12,317 nt of DNA from Methanosarcinales archaeon (GTDB lineage: Archaea > Halobacteriota > Methanosarcinia > Methanosarcinales > Methanogasteraceae): NCBI GenBank assembly GCA_030640725.1, contig DAOWIV010000305.1:1-12317 (forward strand). Reading direction: 5' to 3'. A program made the translations under genes and the position numbers. How positions within the stretch are numbered: position 1 is the stretch's first letter; each line of letters starts with the position of its first letter. Of the stretch, positions 1 through 8,200 are shown piece by piece. The notes under the pieces were generated by a model. It had not been told where the DNA came from. It did not search any database and saw only the letters and a list, made by a program, of their open reading frames with translations.

Positions 1-8
1 ATATACCA

Positions 9-44
9 TTAAAAAAGCTCATGTCCGTGGCGGTTCGAAGTATA
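9..44 (+). repeat. Imperfect direct repeat, copy 1
   Basis: Begins TTAAAAAAGCTCAT and ends GTGGCGGTTCGAAGTATA. It matches 364-398 with about five mismatches and a one-base gap. The shared blocks are the A-rich tract, GCTCAT, GTGGCGGT and GAAGTATA. It may be a second promoter or leader copy whose gene lies outside the window or has been lost. Confidence 0.6.
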
Positions 45-197
45 GCTACCAGCAACCGCACCACTGTAGCAATACCGGTAGCAGCAATAATCCTGCTGCA
101 AACTATACTCAGCACCGACATAAACTGCGATTTTTAGGGGCATGTTCAGGTGTCGTATGGAGTCTTTAGACAAATCTCGGGTTATGCAAAAAACCTT

Positions 198-272
198 AAT
201 CTGCGTTCATCTGTGTAAATCTGTGTCTAATAATGATTTTTAGACACAGATTAACACTGATTTACACTGATT
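198..272. repeat. Palindromic intergenic element with 32-nt arms
   Basis: The left arm is 198-229 and the right arm 241-272. The reverse complement of the left arm matches the right arm at about 26 of 32 positions, including a perfect TAGACACAGATT at the loop side, around an 11-nt AT-rich loop (230-240). Each arm is itself built of degenerate ATCTGTGTN units. I recognise this kind of sequence as a short non-coding palindrome scattered in intergenic regions of many archaeal and bacterial genomes; that recollection is from memory, not a search. In RNA it would fold into a long hairpin. Confidence 0.7.
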
Positions 273-363
273 TTACTTTTTCAGTGTTTTTATTGGCGAA
301 ATAAACTACTATCCACCTGCAAACAAGAACTCAGATATTTACCAACACGACGGTTTTAGGGCT

Positions 364-398
364 TTAAAAAAGCTCATTTTGTGGCGGTGTGAAGTATA
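364..398 (+). repeat. Imperfect direct repeat, copy 2, with promoter-like elements
   Basis: Second copy of the 9-44 repeat. It contains TTTAAAAA (363-370) and runs into GTATAAT (394-400), both acceptable archaeal TATA boxes. The ATG of cdhD at 465 lies 65-100 bp downstream, so this copy plausibly holds the cdhD promoter and the start of an untranslated leader. Confidence 0.5.
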
Positions 399-464
399 AT
401 TAGAAATCAAGATAGTCCAACCGGAGATCAAAAACCATTTTAGAAAACACCTGCAAAGTCTCGC

Positions 465-1826
465 ATGGAAGTACTAAATATTATTAAACCATCAGGCATA
501 TTGGAAACCATGCCAAAAACCATCACGCTATCCGAACTGGGCAAGTTGCTCGAAGACGTAATGGAACTGCAGGATGTTGTGATTGAGGGTGAGATCGAGA
601 TCGAACTTGCCGCAGACGGTGTCGATCAGGGACTGGCGCAAGCGGTTGGATTTGAGATCGCGCAGATTGCGACGCGGCTTGGTAGCATTGCAGGCATGTT
701 GGGCTATCAAGTCGTTGGAGCAGCAGCACCCATAACACCACCCGCGCTGTCCGCGATTCCGCAGGAGTTGATCCCGGCGTCGTTTGAGGTGGACACAATC
801 CCTGAATGGAAACACACAATCGAGGAGGTGACGCTTGGTGCGACATCGGCGGATGGCGGCACCCGGAAGAGTACGGTGACGCTCGGCGGCGAAAACGCGC
901 TGCCATATTACTTTGACGCGCCGATGCCCCATCGAAACTACGTCTCCATCGATGTCTTTGACATGCCCATCACCATGGCGAAGGCTGTGCGCGTGAACTA
1001 TGAGGACGTGCTCGATGACCCTGCTGAGTGGGCAAAGAAAGCGGTCTCGACTTATGGCGCGGATCTGGTCACGGTTCACCTGATCAGCACAGACCCCTCA
1101 ATCAAGGACACGCCCGCGCGAGAGGCGTCGAAGGTCGTCGAGGATGTGCTGCAGGCAGTCGATGTCCCGCTCATCATCGGGGGTTCCGGAAACCCTGACA
1201 AGGACCCCGAGGTTCTTGAGAGGGCAGCCGAGGTTGCCGAGGGCGAACGGTGCCTGATCGCTTCTGCAAACCTGAACATGGACTACCAGCGCATCGCAGG
1301 CGCCGCAAAGAAGTACGGGCATGCGATCCTTTCGTGGACGCAGCTTGAGATTAATTCGCAGAAGGAGCTTAACCGCAAGCTGATGAAACAGTGCAACATC
1401 GAGCGCAGTGACATCGTGATGGACCCAACGACCGCGGCACTTGGCTACGGTCTCGATTATGCATACTCAAATATCGAGCGCATCCGGCTTGCAGGACTCA
1501 TCGGGGATCAGGAACTGAACTTCCCGATGTCATCAGGAACCACGAACGCGTGGGGCGCAAGAGAGTCGTGGATGGTCGCCTCGCCGATCAAGGAGGATTC
1601 TGACTGGGGACCCCGCGAGTACAGGGGACCGATCTGGGAGATCTCGACAGGACTTGCACTTGCTCTTGCAGGTGTCGATCTCTTCATGATGATGCACCCG
1701 ACTGCGGTTCAGGTGCTGAGGACGGTGACCGGATACCTGCGTGGCAATGGTGGTGATGGTAGCAGTGGCGACGCTGGCACCGGTGTTGCGGATATTATGG
1801 ACTGGGTCAGCATGGAAATTGGGTGA
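465..1826 (+). CDS. cdhD: Acetyl-CoA decarbonylase/synthase (CODH/ACS) complex, delta subunit
   Basis: Large subunit of the corrinoid iron-sulfur protein of the CODH/ACS complex. With CdhE it carries the methyl group between tetrahydro(methano/sarcina)pterin and the acetyl-CoA synthase A-cluster, in the cytoplasm. The 453-aa product follows the Methanosarcina CdhD sequence along nearly its whole length. Recognisable blocks are FDAPMPHRN, IDVFDMPI, VHLISTDPSIKDTPA, IIGGSGNPDKDPEVL, DPTTAALGYGLDYAYSN, FPMSSGTTNAWGARESWM and EDSDWGPREYRGPIWEI, typical of the TIM-barrel body. The C-terminus has a Gly/Asp/Ser-rich linker before a short DIMDWVSMEIG tail. Family proteins begin about where MPKTITLSEL starts, so an ATG at 510, with a weak GGAA before it, is a real alternative that would give 438 aa. 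No cdhA, B, C or E lies within the window, so the gene is not in the usual contiguous cdh operon on the sides visible here. Confidence 0.96.
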   Translation: MEVLNIIKPSGILETMPKTITLSELGKLLEDVMELQDVVIEGEIEIELAADGVDQGLAQAVGFEIAQIATRLGSIAGMLGYQVVGAAAPITPPALSAIPQELIPASFEVDTIPEWKHTIEEVTLGATSADGGTRKSTVTLGGENALPYYFDAPMPHRNYVSIDVFDMPITMAKAVRVNYEDVLDDPAEWAKKAVSTYGADLVTVHLISTDPSIKDTPAREASKVVEDVLQAVDVPLIIGGSGNPDKDPEVLERAAEVAEGERCLIASANLNMDYQRIAGAAKKYGHAILSWTQLEINSQKELNRKLMKQCNIERSDIVMDPTTAALGYGLDYAYSNIERIRLAGLIGDQELNFPMSSGTTNAWGARESWMVASPIKEDSDWGPREYRGPIWEISTGLALALAGVDLFMMMHPTAVQVLRTVTGYLRGNGGDGSSGDAGTGVADIMDWVSMEIG

Positions 1827-1851
1827 GGCGAAACATGGAATGTGGCTTTAG

Positions 1852-1989
1852 CCGGGCACGTTGCAAGCAACGCAGAAGTTTCACGGCTGGAAATGTGTTT
1901 CAGGAGTCGCGCGGGTGGCAGCAAACATCGGGCTGAAACTGGATGCAACGTTTACGGAAAACGGGTGCGAAATGACGATAAGAAAGTGA
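1852..1989 (+). pseudogene. Possible gene remnant (coding-like tail, unidentified)
   Basis: Between cdhD and the methyltransferase, one frame stays open from 1852 to a TGA at 1987-1989. It reads as a plausible protein C-terminus (VARVAANIGLKLDATFTENG, then CEMTIRK and stop). There is no convincing start codon or ribosome-binding site, and an in-frame TAG lies at 1849. The ending loosely recalls the close of small Cys-containing sensory domains such as V4R, but I cannot assign it. It may also be chance. Confidence 0.2.
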
Positions 1990-2000
1990 TCCGGGGATCG

Positions 2001-2774
2001 ATGCCCGAAATAAACATCCCGAAATACTACGACCGCCTCGCGTCCGACTATGACACGAGATTTTCAAATCCGCAACTGGATTACATGCGAACAGTCGAGA
2101 ACTCAGTCCTGCAGGAGAATCTGGCGGATTTCAGGGGGCTCATTCTTGATGTCGGCTGCGGAACCGGGGAACAGACACTTGCTCTGGCAAAAGACGGTTT
2201 TAGCGTGATAGGGCTTGATATTTCAGCAGAAATGATCCGCGTCGCAAAGAAAAAGTCAGAAGAAGCGGGTCTTTCGATACCGTTCATCATCGCAAGCGCA
2301 GATGCGCTCCCGTTCAAGGGAAACTGTATCTCGATGCTGACCTCAATGTTTGGCGCATATAGCCACATTCCTGCGTTCGACTGCGCGTTTTCTGAGATGC
2401 ACCGGGTGCTCGCAGACGGGGGCAAGGCGCTATTTACGATCGTCAACCGGTGGAATCTCAACTGGTGGCTCATGCACACATTCATCGGAAACCGTGATTG
2501 GGTGAGACACGCTCTTAAAAACAAAGATTTCGTGAGTGATGGACTCTGGACCTATTATTTTTCGAGAAGGGAACTTGTGAAGAAGATGCGGAGTGCAGGG
2601 TTTCAAAGAGCGCGTGTTGGCAGCATCATGATCTTTCTATACCCGCATCTGCGCCGCATCGAAAAGAAAGTCTCGCTGTACCAGCGGACCTCTGGCAGGA
2701 TCGAGAACCTTGTGCGCTGGGACTTCCCGTTCAACAGCATCGGCTATTATCTGCTTGCCGTCTGCACGAAATAA
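2001..2774 (+). CDS. Class I SAM-dependent methyltransferase, UbiE/COQ5-like
   Basis: A 257-aa Rossmann-fold methyltransferase of unknown substrate. Motif I is LILDVGCGTGE (residues 47-57), followed by the acidic end of strand 2 in VIGLDIS (69-75). ADALPF (100-105) and the HRVLADGGKALFTI block (134-147) fit the Methyltransf_11/UbiE pattern. The C-terminal third is rich in aromatic and basic residues and contains no predicted membrane span. The ATG at 2001 was chosen because homology-like sequence (YYDRLASDYD) starts right after it. The same frame stays open back to an ATG at 1842, but that extra 53-residue segment is Arg/Cys-rich and unlike the family. It lies 174 bp after cdhD on the same strand and may be read through from it; its stop is 7 bp from the convergent gfcR stop. 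Confidence 0.85.
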   Translation: MPEINIPKYYDRLASDYDTRFSNPQLDYMRTVENSVLQENLADFRGLILDVGCGTGEQTLALAKDGFSVIGLDISAEMIRVAKKKSEEAGLSIPFIIASADALPFKGNCISMLTSMFGAYSHIPAFDCAFSEMHRVLADGGKALFTIVNRWNLNWWLMHTFIGNRDWVRHALKNKDFVSDGLWTYYFSRRELVKKMRSAGFQRARVGSIMIFLYPHLRRIEKKVSLYQRTSGRIENLVRWDFPFNSIGYYLLAVCTK

Positions 2775-2781
2775 CCTATTT

Positions 2782-3396
2782 TCAGGCTACCCACAGGATG
2801 CGCAACAGTGGATAGACCGGGACGCCCTCGATCGTATCCTGCCCGAGTTTATCGACGAGCACGGTAATCGCAGTCGGTTTCGCGCCCGCACTGGTAAGCT
2901 GTTTGACGGTCTCCACAAGCGTCTGTCCGGTAGTGATCACGTCGTCAATGATCATGCATTTCGCACCCTTGACATCTGCGAAGGACTGGCTGAAGATGCC
3001 GACCGCATCAGCGTTTTCCGTACCCATCAGTTGCTTGTTCGGGTGGAATATCGCAAGTCTGGCATCAAGTTCGTTTGCCACGATGCTCGCGAGCGGTATA
3101 CCGCTGACCGCTATGCCGACCACCACATCGGTGTCCTGGAAAGTGCCGATGTTGTCGAGGACCATATCCACCATCGCATCCGAGACGCACCGCATCCGGT
3201 ACGAACTCTCACCAATGTTCCCCCAGTCGATAGACAGATCCTTTGGTGCGCGAACCCCCTCTCTCGTGCTGGCGCGTGTCAGAAGCCAGACAATCGTCTC
3301 CCGCGAGATATTGAGTTCATCAGCGATCTGCCCGTCAAGCATACCGTTCGCTTTCATTTCAGTTGCCCGTTTGGTCAGGATGTCGATATCTTTCAT
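2782..3396 (-). CDS. gfcR: GfcR-type HTH/phosphoribosyltransferase-like transcriptional regulator
   Basis: A 204-aa protein made of an N-terminal helix-turn-helix (about residues 8-45, MLDGQIADELNISRETIVWL) joined to an orotate-phosphoribosyltransferase-like type I PRTase domain (about 60-204). The PRPP-binding loop is intact at residues 147-160 (CMIIDDVITTGQTL, with the Asp-Asp pair 151-152). This architecture is the archaeal PyrE-like GfcR family. In Haloferax the member regulates sugar-degradation genes; in methanogens the targets are not established. The ATG at 3396 is preceded by GGTGGT four bases upstream (3401-3406). An upstream in-frame ATG at 3441 lies inside the tRNA and is rejected. 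The tRNA-Arg gene ends 23 bp before the start, so the two may share a transcript. Confidence 0.9.
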   Translation of the reverse strand: MKDIDILTKRATEMKANGMLDGQIADELNISRETIVWLLTRASTREGVRAPKDLSIDWGNIGESSYRMRCVSDAMVDMVLDNIGTFQDTDVVVGIAVSGIPLASIVANELDARLAIFHPNKQLMGTENADAVGIFSQSFADVKGAKCMIIDDVITTGQTLVETVKQLTSAGAKPTAITVLVDKLGQDTIEGVPVYPLLRILWVA

Positions 3397-3400
3397 GTTT

Positions 3401-3406
3401 ACCACC
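3401..3406 (-). promoter_or_regulatory. Ribosome-binding site of gfcR
   Basis: On the minus strand GGTGGT stands four bases before the ATG at 3396. It decides the start at 3396 over the in-frame ATG at 3441, which falls within the tRNA. Confidence 0.6.
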
Positions 3407-3419
3407 TTTATGCACATAC

Positions 3420-3490
3420 GGGCTCGCCGCGATTCGAACACGAGTCATTGGGTCCGAAGCCAAATAGGATATCCGCTACCCTACGAGCCC
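3420..3490 (-). tRNA. tRNA-Arg (anticodon TCG)
   Basis: A 71-nt cloverleaf on the minus strand. The acceptor stem GGGCTCG/CGAGCCC is perfect. The D-arm is GGGT-AGCGGAT-ATCC. The anticodon loop CTTCGGA places TCG at genome positions 3457-3455, and the T-loop TTCGAAT is canonical. The anticodon stem TTTGG/CCCAA has a T-C mismatch in the middle pair, and the T-stem has two G-T pairs. No CCA is encoded after the acceptor stem, as is common in archaea. If the anticodon were shifted by one base it would read CGG (Pro), but the canonical C32-T33 loop geometry favours TCG. It lies 23 bp upstream of gfcR on the same strand. Confidence 0.85.
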
Positions 3491-3493
3491 ATG

Positions 3494-3502
3494 CATATAA
3501 TT
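3494..3502 (-). promoter_or_regulatory. TATA-like element just before the tRNA
   Basis: On the minus strand AATTATATG ends four bases before the mature tRNA 5' end. It looks like an archaeal TATA box but is too close to start transcription at the tRNA (about 25 bp is normal). It would instead start inside the tRNA, so either it is fortuitous or it serves gfcR. Confidence 0.25.
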
Positions 3503-3609
3503 GATCATGTTGTAGGGCACTGTAAAACTATCGGCTACTTTCGTTCGTGGCGATCAACATTCTTAAGTCAGGTGGCGCAAGAAATTGACATAAACAACTG
3601 CATAAACAA

Positions 3610-5109
3610 TTGATTAGAGGGATTCACATAACAGACACCACCAGCACCGTTAGATTTCTGGACACGACACTGCGCGATGGTGAACAAACGCCTGGTGTCT
3701 CACTAACGCCCAAGGAGAAGGTATGGATTGCACGAAAACTCGATTCTTTAGGGGTAGACGTGATCGAGGCGGGCAGTGCGATCATGGCGGGTGGCGAACA
3801 GGAAGGCATCCGTGCGGTTGTGCGCGAGAATCTGGATGCGGAGATATGCAGCTACTGCCGGATCCGCGAGATCGATGTCGAGAAGGCTCTCGAATGCGGT
3901 GTGGATTCGATTCATTTAGTTGTCCCTGTTTCTGACCTTCATATCGAAAAAAAACTGAAAAAAGATCGTGAAACCGTGCGAAACGAGGCTACCCGCGTCT
4001 GTGAGTTTGCAAAGGATCAAGGTCTCATCGTTGAACTGAGCGGAGAGGACGCCTCACGTGCGGATATTGGTTTTCTGAAGTCGCTGTATGCTGATGGCAT
4101 CGAGGCTGGCGCGGATCGGCTATGCTTCTGCGACACCGTCGGGATACTGACTCCGGAGCGCACCACGGAGATATTCAAGGAACTTTCCGATCTTGATGTG
4201 CCATTGAGCATTCACTGTCACGACGACTTCGGGCTTGCGACATCGAACACAGTGGCAGCGATCCTTGCGGGTGCTGCGCAGGCGCACGTGACCATAAACG
4301 GGGTCGGCGAACGGGCAGGAAACACGCCTCTTGAGGAGGTGGCAATGGTGCTTGAGTCGCTGTACCACATACCGACAAAGATCAACTACAATGAGTTGTA
4401 CACGACCTCCCGCCTCGTAAGCAGGCTCACAGGCGTCGCTGTTGCTCCGAACAAGTCGATCATCGGGGGAAACGCGTTTACGCACGAAGCAGGCATCCAT
4501 GTGCACGGAATCCTTGCAGACCCCTTCACATACCAGCCGATCTCGCCGGAGGTCGTTGGCAGGGAGCAGAAGATCGTTCTCGGAAAGCACACGGGCAGAG
4601 CGTCAATCAATGCCGCGCTGCGTGAGCTTGGACTCACTGCAACAGACGAGCAATTAGGCGACATATTCGTGCGTGTGAAGGAACTCGGAGACAAGGGGAT
4701 GCGGGTGACCGATGCCGATCTGCAGGCGATTGCCGAGACTGTGCTTGAGATCTACAAGGAAGCAAAGGTAAAACTCGACGAACTGACTGTTGTGTCAGGA
4801 AACCGGGTCACGCCGACCGCATCCATCAAACTGCTCGTGGATGGGCAGGAGGTTGTCGAGGCTGGCATCGGAACGGGACCCGTGGATGCAGCGATCAATG
4901 CGCTTAAGAAGGCGATTGCGAATATGCATGACATAGAGCTTGAGGAGTACCATGTCGATTCGATCGTGGGCGGCACCGATGCTCTCGTTGAGGTGCTTGT
5001 TACGATGCGGTCTGACAAAAAGGTGGTCACGGCAAGGGGCGCGAGAACCGATATCATCATGGCATCAGTTGAGGCAGTGCTTGAGGGGATCAACCGGCTG
5101 ATGGAGTGA
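3610..5109 (+). CDS. cimA: (R)-citramalate synthase / 2-isopropylmalate synthase family (CimA more likely)
   Basis: Condenses acetyl-CoA with pyruvate (CimA, isoleucine route) or with 2-oxoisovalerate (LeuA, leucine route) in the cytoplasm. The 499-aa protein has an HMGL-like TIM barrel with FLDTTLRDGEQTPGV (16-30, Arg22-Asp23), the metal-binding HCHDDFG (His202, His204), GVGERAGNTPLEE (231-243) and NAFTHEAGIHVHG (288-300). From about residue 390 it has a LeuA-type allosteric/dimer domain. The segment DSIHLVVPVSDLHI and the AGSAIMAGGEQEGI block resemble methanogen CimA, whereas LeuA typically has an F-x-ATS sequence at the former site, so CimA is preferred; substrate is not proven. The frame opens with TTG at 3610 without an upstream Shine-Dalgarno. 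AGAGGG (3616-3621) lies inside the frame ahead of an ATA at 3628, so the true start is uncertain. Its 3' end is duplicated near 10114. Confidence 0.92.
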   Translation: MIRGIHITDTTSTVRFLDTTLRDGEQTPGVSLTPKEKVWIARKLDSLGVDVIEAGSAIMAGGEQEGIRAVVRENLDAEICSYCRIREIDVEKALECGVDSIHLVVPVSDLHIEKKLKKDRETVRNEATRVCEFAKDQGLIVELSGEDASRADIGFLKSLYADGIEAGADRLCFCDTVGILTPERTTEIFKELSDLDVPLSIHCHDDFGLATSNTVAAILAGAAQAHVTINGVGERAGNTPLEEVAMVLESLYHIPTKINYNELYTTSRLVSRLTGVAVAPNKSIIGGNAFTHEAGIHVHGILADPFTYQPISPEVVGREQKIVLGKHTGRASINAALRELGLTATDEQLGDIFVRVKELGDKGMRVTDADLQAIAETVLEIYKEAKVKLDELTVVSGNRVTPTASIKLLVDGQEVVEAGIGTGPVDAAINALKKAIANMHDIELEEYHVDSIVGGTDALVEVLVTMRSDKKVVTARGARTDIIMASVEAVLEGINRLME

Positions 5110-5130
5110 TGATGGTGATTTCTCAGGTGT
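5039..5130 (+). repeat. Direct repeat A: cimA 3' end plus downstream flank
   Basis: The last ~70 bp of cimA and about 20 bp beyond its stop match 10114-10207 with roughly 84% identity (about 13 mismatches and two single-base gaps, counted by eye). Matches continue past the stop codon (GGTGATT, TCTC-GGTGT), which points to duplication of a DNA segment and not merely to protein-level conservation. Confidence 0.75.
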
Positions 5131-5200
5131 AACATCCTTACCCTGATGAAACGATCGGCAGACATCGAAAAACACGCATAATACGGACTCTGCCAAAATC

Positions 5201-5207
5201 TTTAATA
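5201..5207 (+). promoter_or_regulatory. Candidate TATA box of the dockerin-protein gene
   Basis: TTTAATA preceded by an A-rich CCAAAATC that could act as a BRE. Start of transcription would fall near 5228-5232, leaving a short leader that contains the Shine-Dalgarno sequence at 5244. Confidence 0.4.
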
Positions 5208-5243
5208 CGATGAGCACGTGGAAGTGCAGTGCTCTGACTATCC

Positions 5244-5250
5244 GGAGGTG
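5244..5250 (+). promoter_or_regulatory. Strong Shine-Dalgarno sequence deciding a TTG start
   Basis: GGAGGTG five bases before TTG at 5256. The strength and spacing fix the start at this TTG and not at the internal ATG at residue 7. Confidence 0.8.
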
Positions 5251-5255
5251 GTAGA

Positions 5256-8200
5256 TTGAGAACGATAATTTATATGTCAGTATGTATGGTTATTCTGGCT
5301 ACCTGTTGCGTGGTTAGCGCAGCGGAGAATGCATCTTCATTCACCGACCCTGCAGATGACCTGATCTACATCTTCACTGGAGTTCCGGTACCTCCTGAGA
5401 AATATCTCGGCTACGTGGACGTTGTCATGGGTGAGGCGGACAGAACAGCGGATTCACTGGATTTCCGTATCACAGCCAACGGTGGCATCCCGCCTCTGGA
5501 AAATACCGTCTTCTGGACGGTTTTAATGGATGAAAACAATGATCCGGAGGATAACTGCCCTTATTACCCTGTTGCAGATGTGGACACGATGTATTCTGTT
5601 ATTTACGACTCAACGGCAAGGAAATGGAAGATGGAAAGAGCGACTTACGAGTCATGGGGCTGGGATGTAAAACCTACGTATGCAACCTGGGGCATGACTT
5701 CCACGCTCATCGTTCATATCTCAATACCACTCACCGAGCTTGGGGAACTGGATGATGTCGTACCATGGAAGATACTGACAGAGACGTTTAATGGCGCAAC
5801 TATTGGCGATTTAGCTCCTGATGGGAGGCTTGCTTACCTGGGCGACCCCTCTCCGGAACCAAAAATTTACAATCCTGACAATGGGTCATGGATCTCTGGC
5901 GCCACCGGTATCGGGGCAGTGGAGGTTTCGGATGCGAGCGATATAGCATCCACCTGCTTTGAATATTCCTCAGATGGTGAGACGTGGCATTACATATCAA
6001 GGGACTACGACGGTCGTGCAAATACGTATCCTCGTGAAAGTTATGGCGCAAGCTGGGATGGCTGGGGCACGGTCTGGGACACCACCGATCTGGCTGAAGG
6101 CTGGTATCACATCAGGGCAACAATGACTGATGTTCTGGGACAAACCGGGCAAAGCCAGATCATGGTTTATCCGGACCCGATGCCACCCACCCAAACAATT
6201 CTTAAGCCCGTCTTCGACCAGGTGGTGAGTGGCACCTCCGTACTCATTGCTGGTGGCTGGGACCCGGGTATCAGCGGCATGGTATTCTCCGTATTCAAAG
6301 TGAATGCATCCTCGATAGAGAAGAACGTCCCACACACTCCGCAGGGATATGGTTGTATGCCGGCAGCCGCTGCTGCATCTCTTCTGTGGCTGGACGACTA
6401 CACAAACGAAGCGGGTGAACAGCCCTTCGATGACTTAGTTCCTGAAGGGCTGGAAGAGCCGGAGAAGCTTACGGAAAAGCTGAACAAGATGTTCAAAACA
6501 GAGAACATAGCCCCGGCTGGTGAGATTGGGATGCATCTTACGTCAGATGTTGAGATGGTTTCCGGATTAAAGGATTACATGAGAGAGCGGAAAGACGCAG
6601 GTATGAAAGAGGATTTCGTGGTCAGGGCGGTTGGCAGGAAAGAAACAGCTACGTATGAGACGCTGCCTGCAAATACGGATTGGGTAAAATTCTACAAGAC
6701 GATGCTTCCACACGAAGACATCCTGCTCCTTCTGCAAGGAAAGAATAAGAGTGGTAGCTACTGGGGGCACGCAGTCACAGCAAATAGTTTTCGACCATCA
6801 TTCATACTGCTCTGGACGCCAGATGGGTGTATCTGGGAACAGGTACCGCCATACAAGATCGATTTTATGGATCATAACGAGGATACGGGATATAGAGAGG
6901 TGGAGATGGACAAAGAGGGAACTATAACCGGACTTGAAGAATATTACGATGAACTTTCGAAGAACGATCAAAATATTAGTGGGATGATTGTAGTCTCCCC
7001 AAAAACAAGCTACGAGGAGTTATTGGATGCGTTGAAAGAAAACCAGACCACCCCCTGCGACTGGAGACCGGTCGGCTACTGTGACTCACCCTCCGGAATC
7101 GTCACCATCCCGTTCCCGGTCTTCATCTCCGAGTGGGATACAACAAACGTTGTGGATGGGAGTTACCTGCTTAAGTCTACAGCGATCGATCAGGTTGGCA
7201 ATTGCGCATCAGACATAATCTGGATAACTGTGGATAACAAAGCCCCCTGCACGACCAAGACGATAGGTACGCCGAAATACAATGAGGGGTATTATCTGAC
7301 CTCGGACACCGAGATTACGTTAAGCGCAGACGATGGTATCGGCACAGGCATCGATTCGATATATTACAGGATATGGAATAATGGGACATGGAGTAACTGG
7401 ACGGGGCAATATTGTGGACCGGTAGTGGTTACCGGGATCACGTCCCGGAGTTCTACAGATACGGACTGTTCCTCAAGTTTCACGCTTCGGGGAGAGCGCA
7501 TACATCACATCGAGTACTACGCAACCGATCTGCTCAATAACACTGAAGCTGTGCAGAGTCAAACGCACATAGTGGACAACGAAGCGCCGGTTACGCTAAA
7601 GACGGTTGGAGAGTCGAGTTATGTTATGAATAGCACAGTCTTCGGAGAGGAGAGGTTGGTTACGGTGATCACGAACGAGACGCCAATCGCTTTGAACGCG
7701 TCTGACGATTGTTGCAGGATAAAGAGCATTACTCTGAGGAACAACAACACCGAGAAGAGATATTATGTCAAGATGATCTTTAAAAGAGATGCGACTAAAT
7801 CGTATTCCGGACATATTATCAAACCAAATAAATCCGCGAAATTTAATCCCATTTTTAGTGGCAAAAAGGTTAGTGTGACGATATCTGAATATAAGGATAA
7901 GAAACGCATACCTCTTGAGAAGTTCGACATCTCTTGCATGGGTCTTGGAATTATCACCGTATTTGGAGGTGGAAAGTACGATTACGATGAAAAGAGTGGG
8001 TGTTACAGGTATAACAAAAGTGCAGGTCCCCCCGCCCCCTTCGGAATCGATGATCTGCTTTTAGAGGAATTTTGTTTGAAGGAGTGCTCAAACGATAGCG
8101 AAGTAACGTGCTGGTCGGGTGTGGCTTCCACGACATATCTGGACTACTACGAGGGCACGGGATCATGGACACCAAACGAATATGCGGAACCATTTACATT

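Larger units (their letters stand above)
1..464. other. Non-coding region upstream of cdhD
   Basis: No credible gene is visible on either strand. The stretch holds two copies of an imperfect 35/36-bp direct repeat (9-44 and 364-398), a small hairpin (GCAGCA 81-86 with TGCTGC 94-99) and a long palindromic element (198-272). The downstream repeat copy carries TATA-like sequences (around 363-370 and 394-400) that could drive cdhD. The A+T content is clearly higher than in the coding regions that follow. Confidence 0.7.

Noticed and set aside
528..1079. Minus-strand 183-codon frame over cdhD
   Set aside because: Lies entirely within a well-conserved family member and has shadow-type composition.
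1842..2000. N-terminal extension of the methyltransferase from ATG 1842
   Set aside because: The 53 extra residues are Arg/Cys-rich with no family resemblance, while the conserved N-terminus begins right after the ATG at 2001.
2710..3504. Plus-strand open frames of 264 and 236 codons over gfcR
   Set aside because: They are antisense shadows of gfcR and also run through the tRNA; the minus-strand product has clear HTH and PRPP-loop motifs and a ribosome-binding site.
5106..5160. Possible C/D box small RNA (TGATGA at 5107-5112 and 5140-5145, CTGA)
   Set aside because: The C and D-like boxes overlap and spacing does not fit a double guide; the first TGATGA spans the cimA stop.
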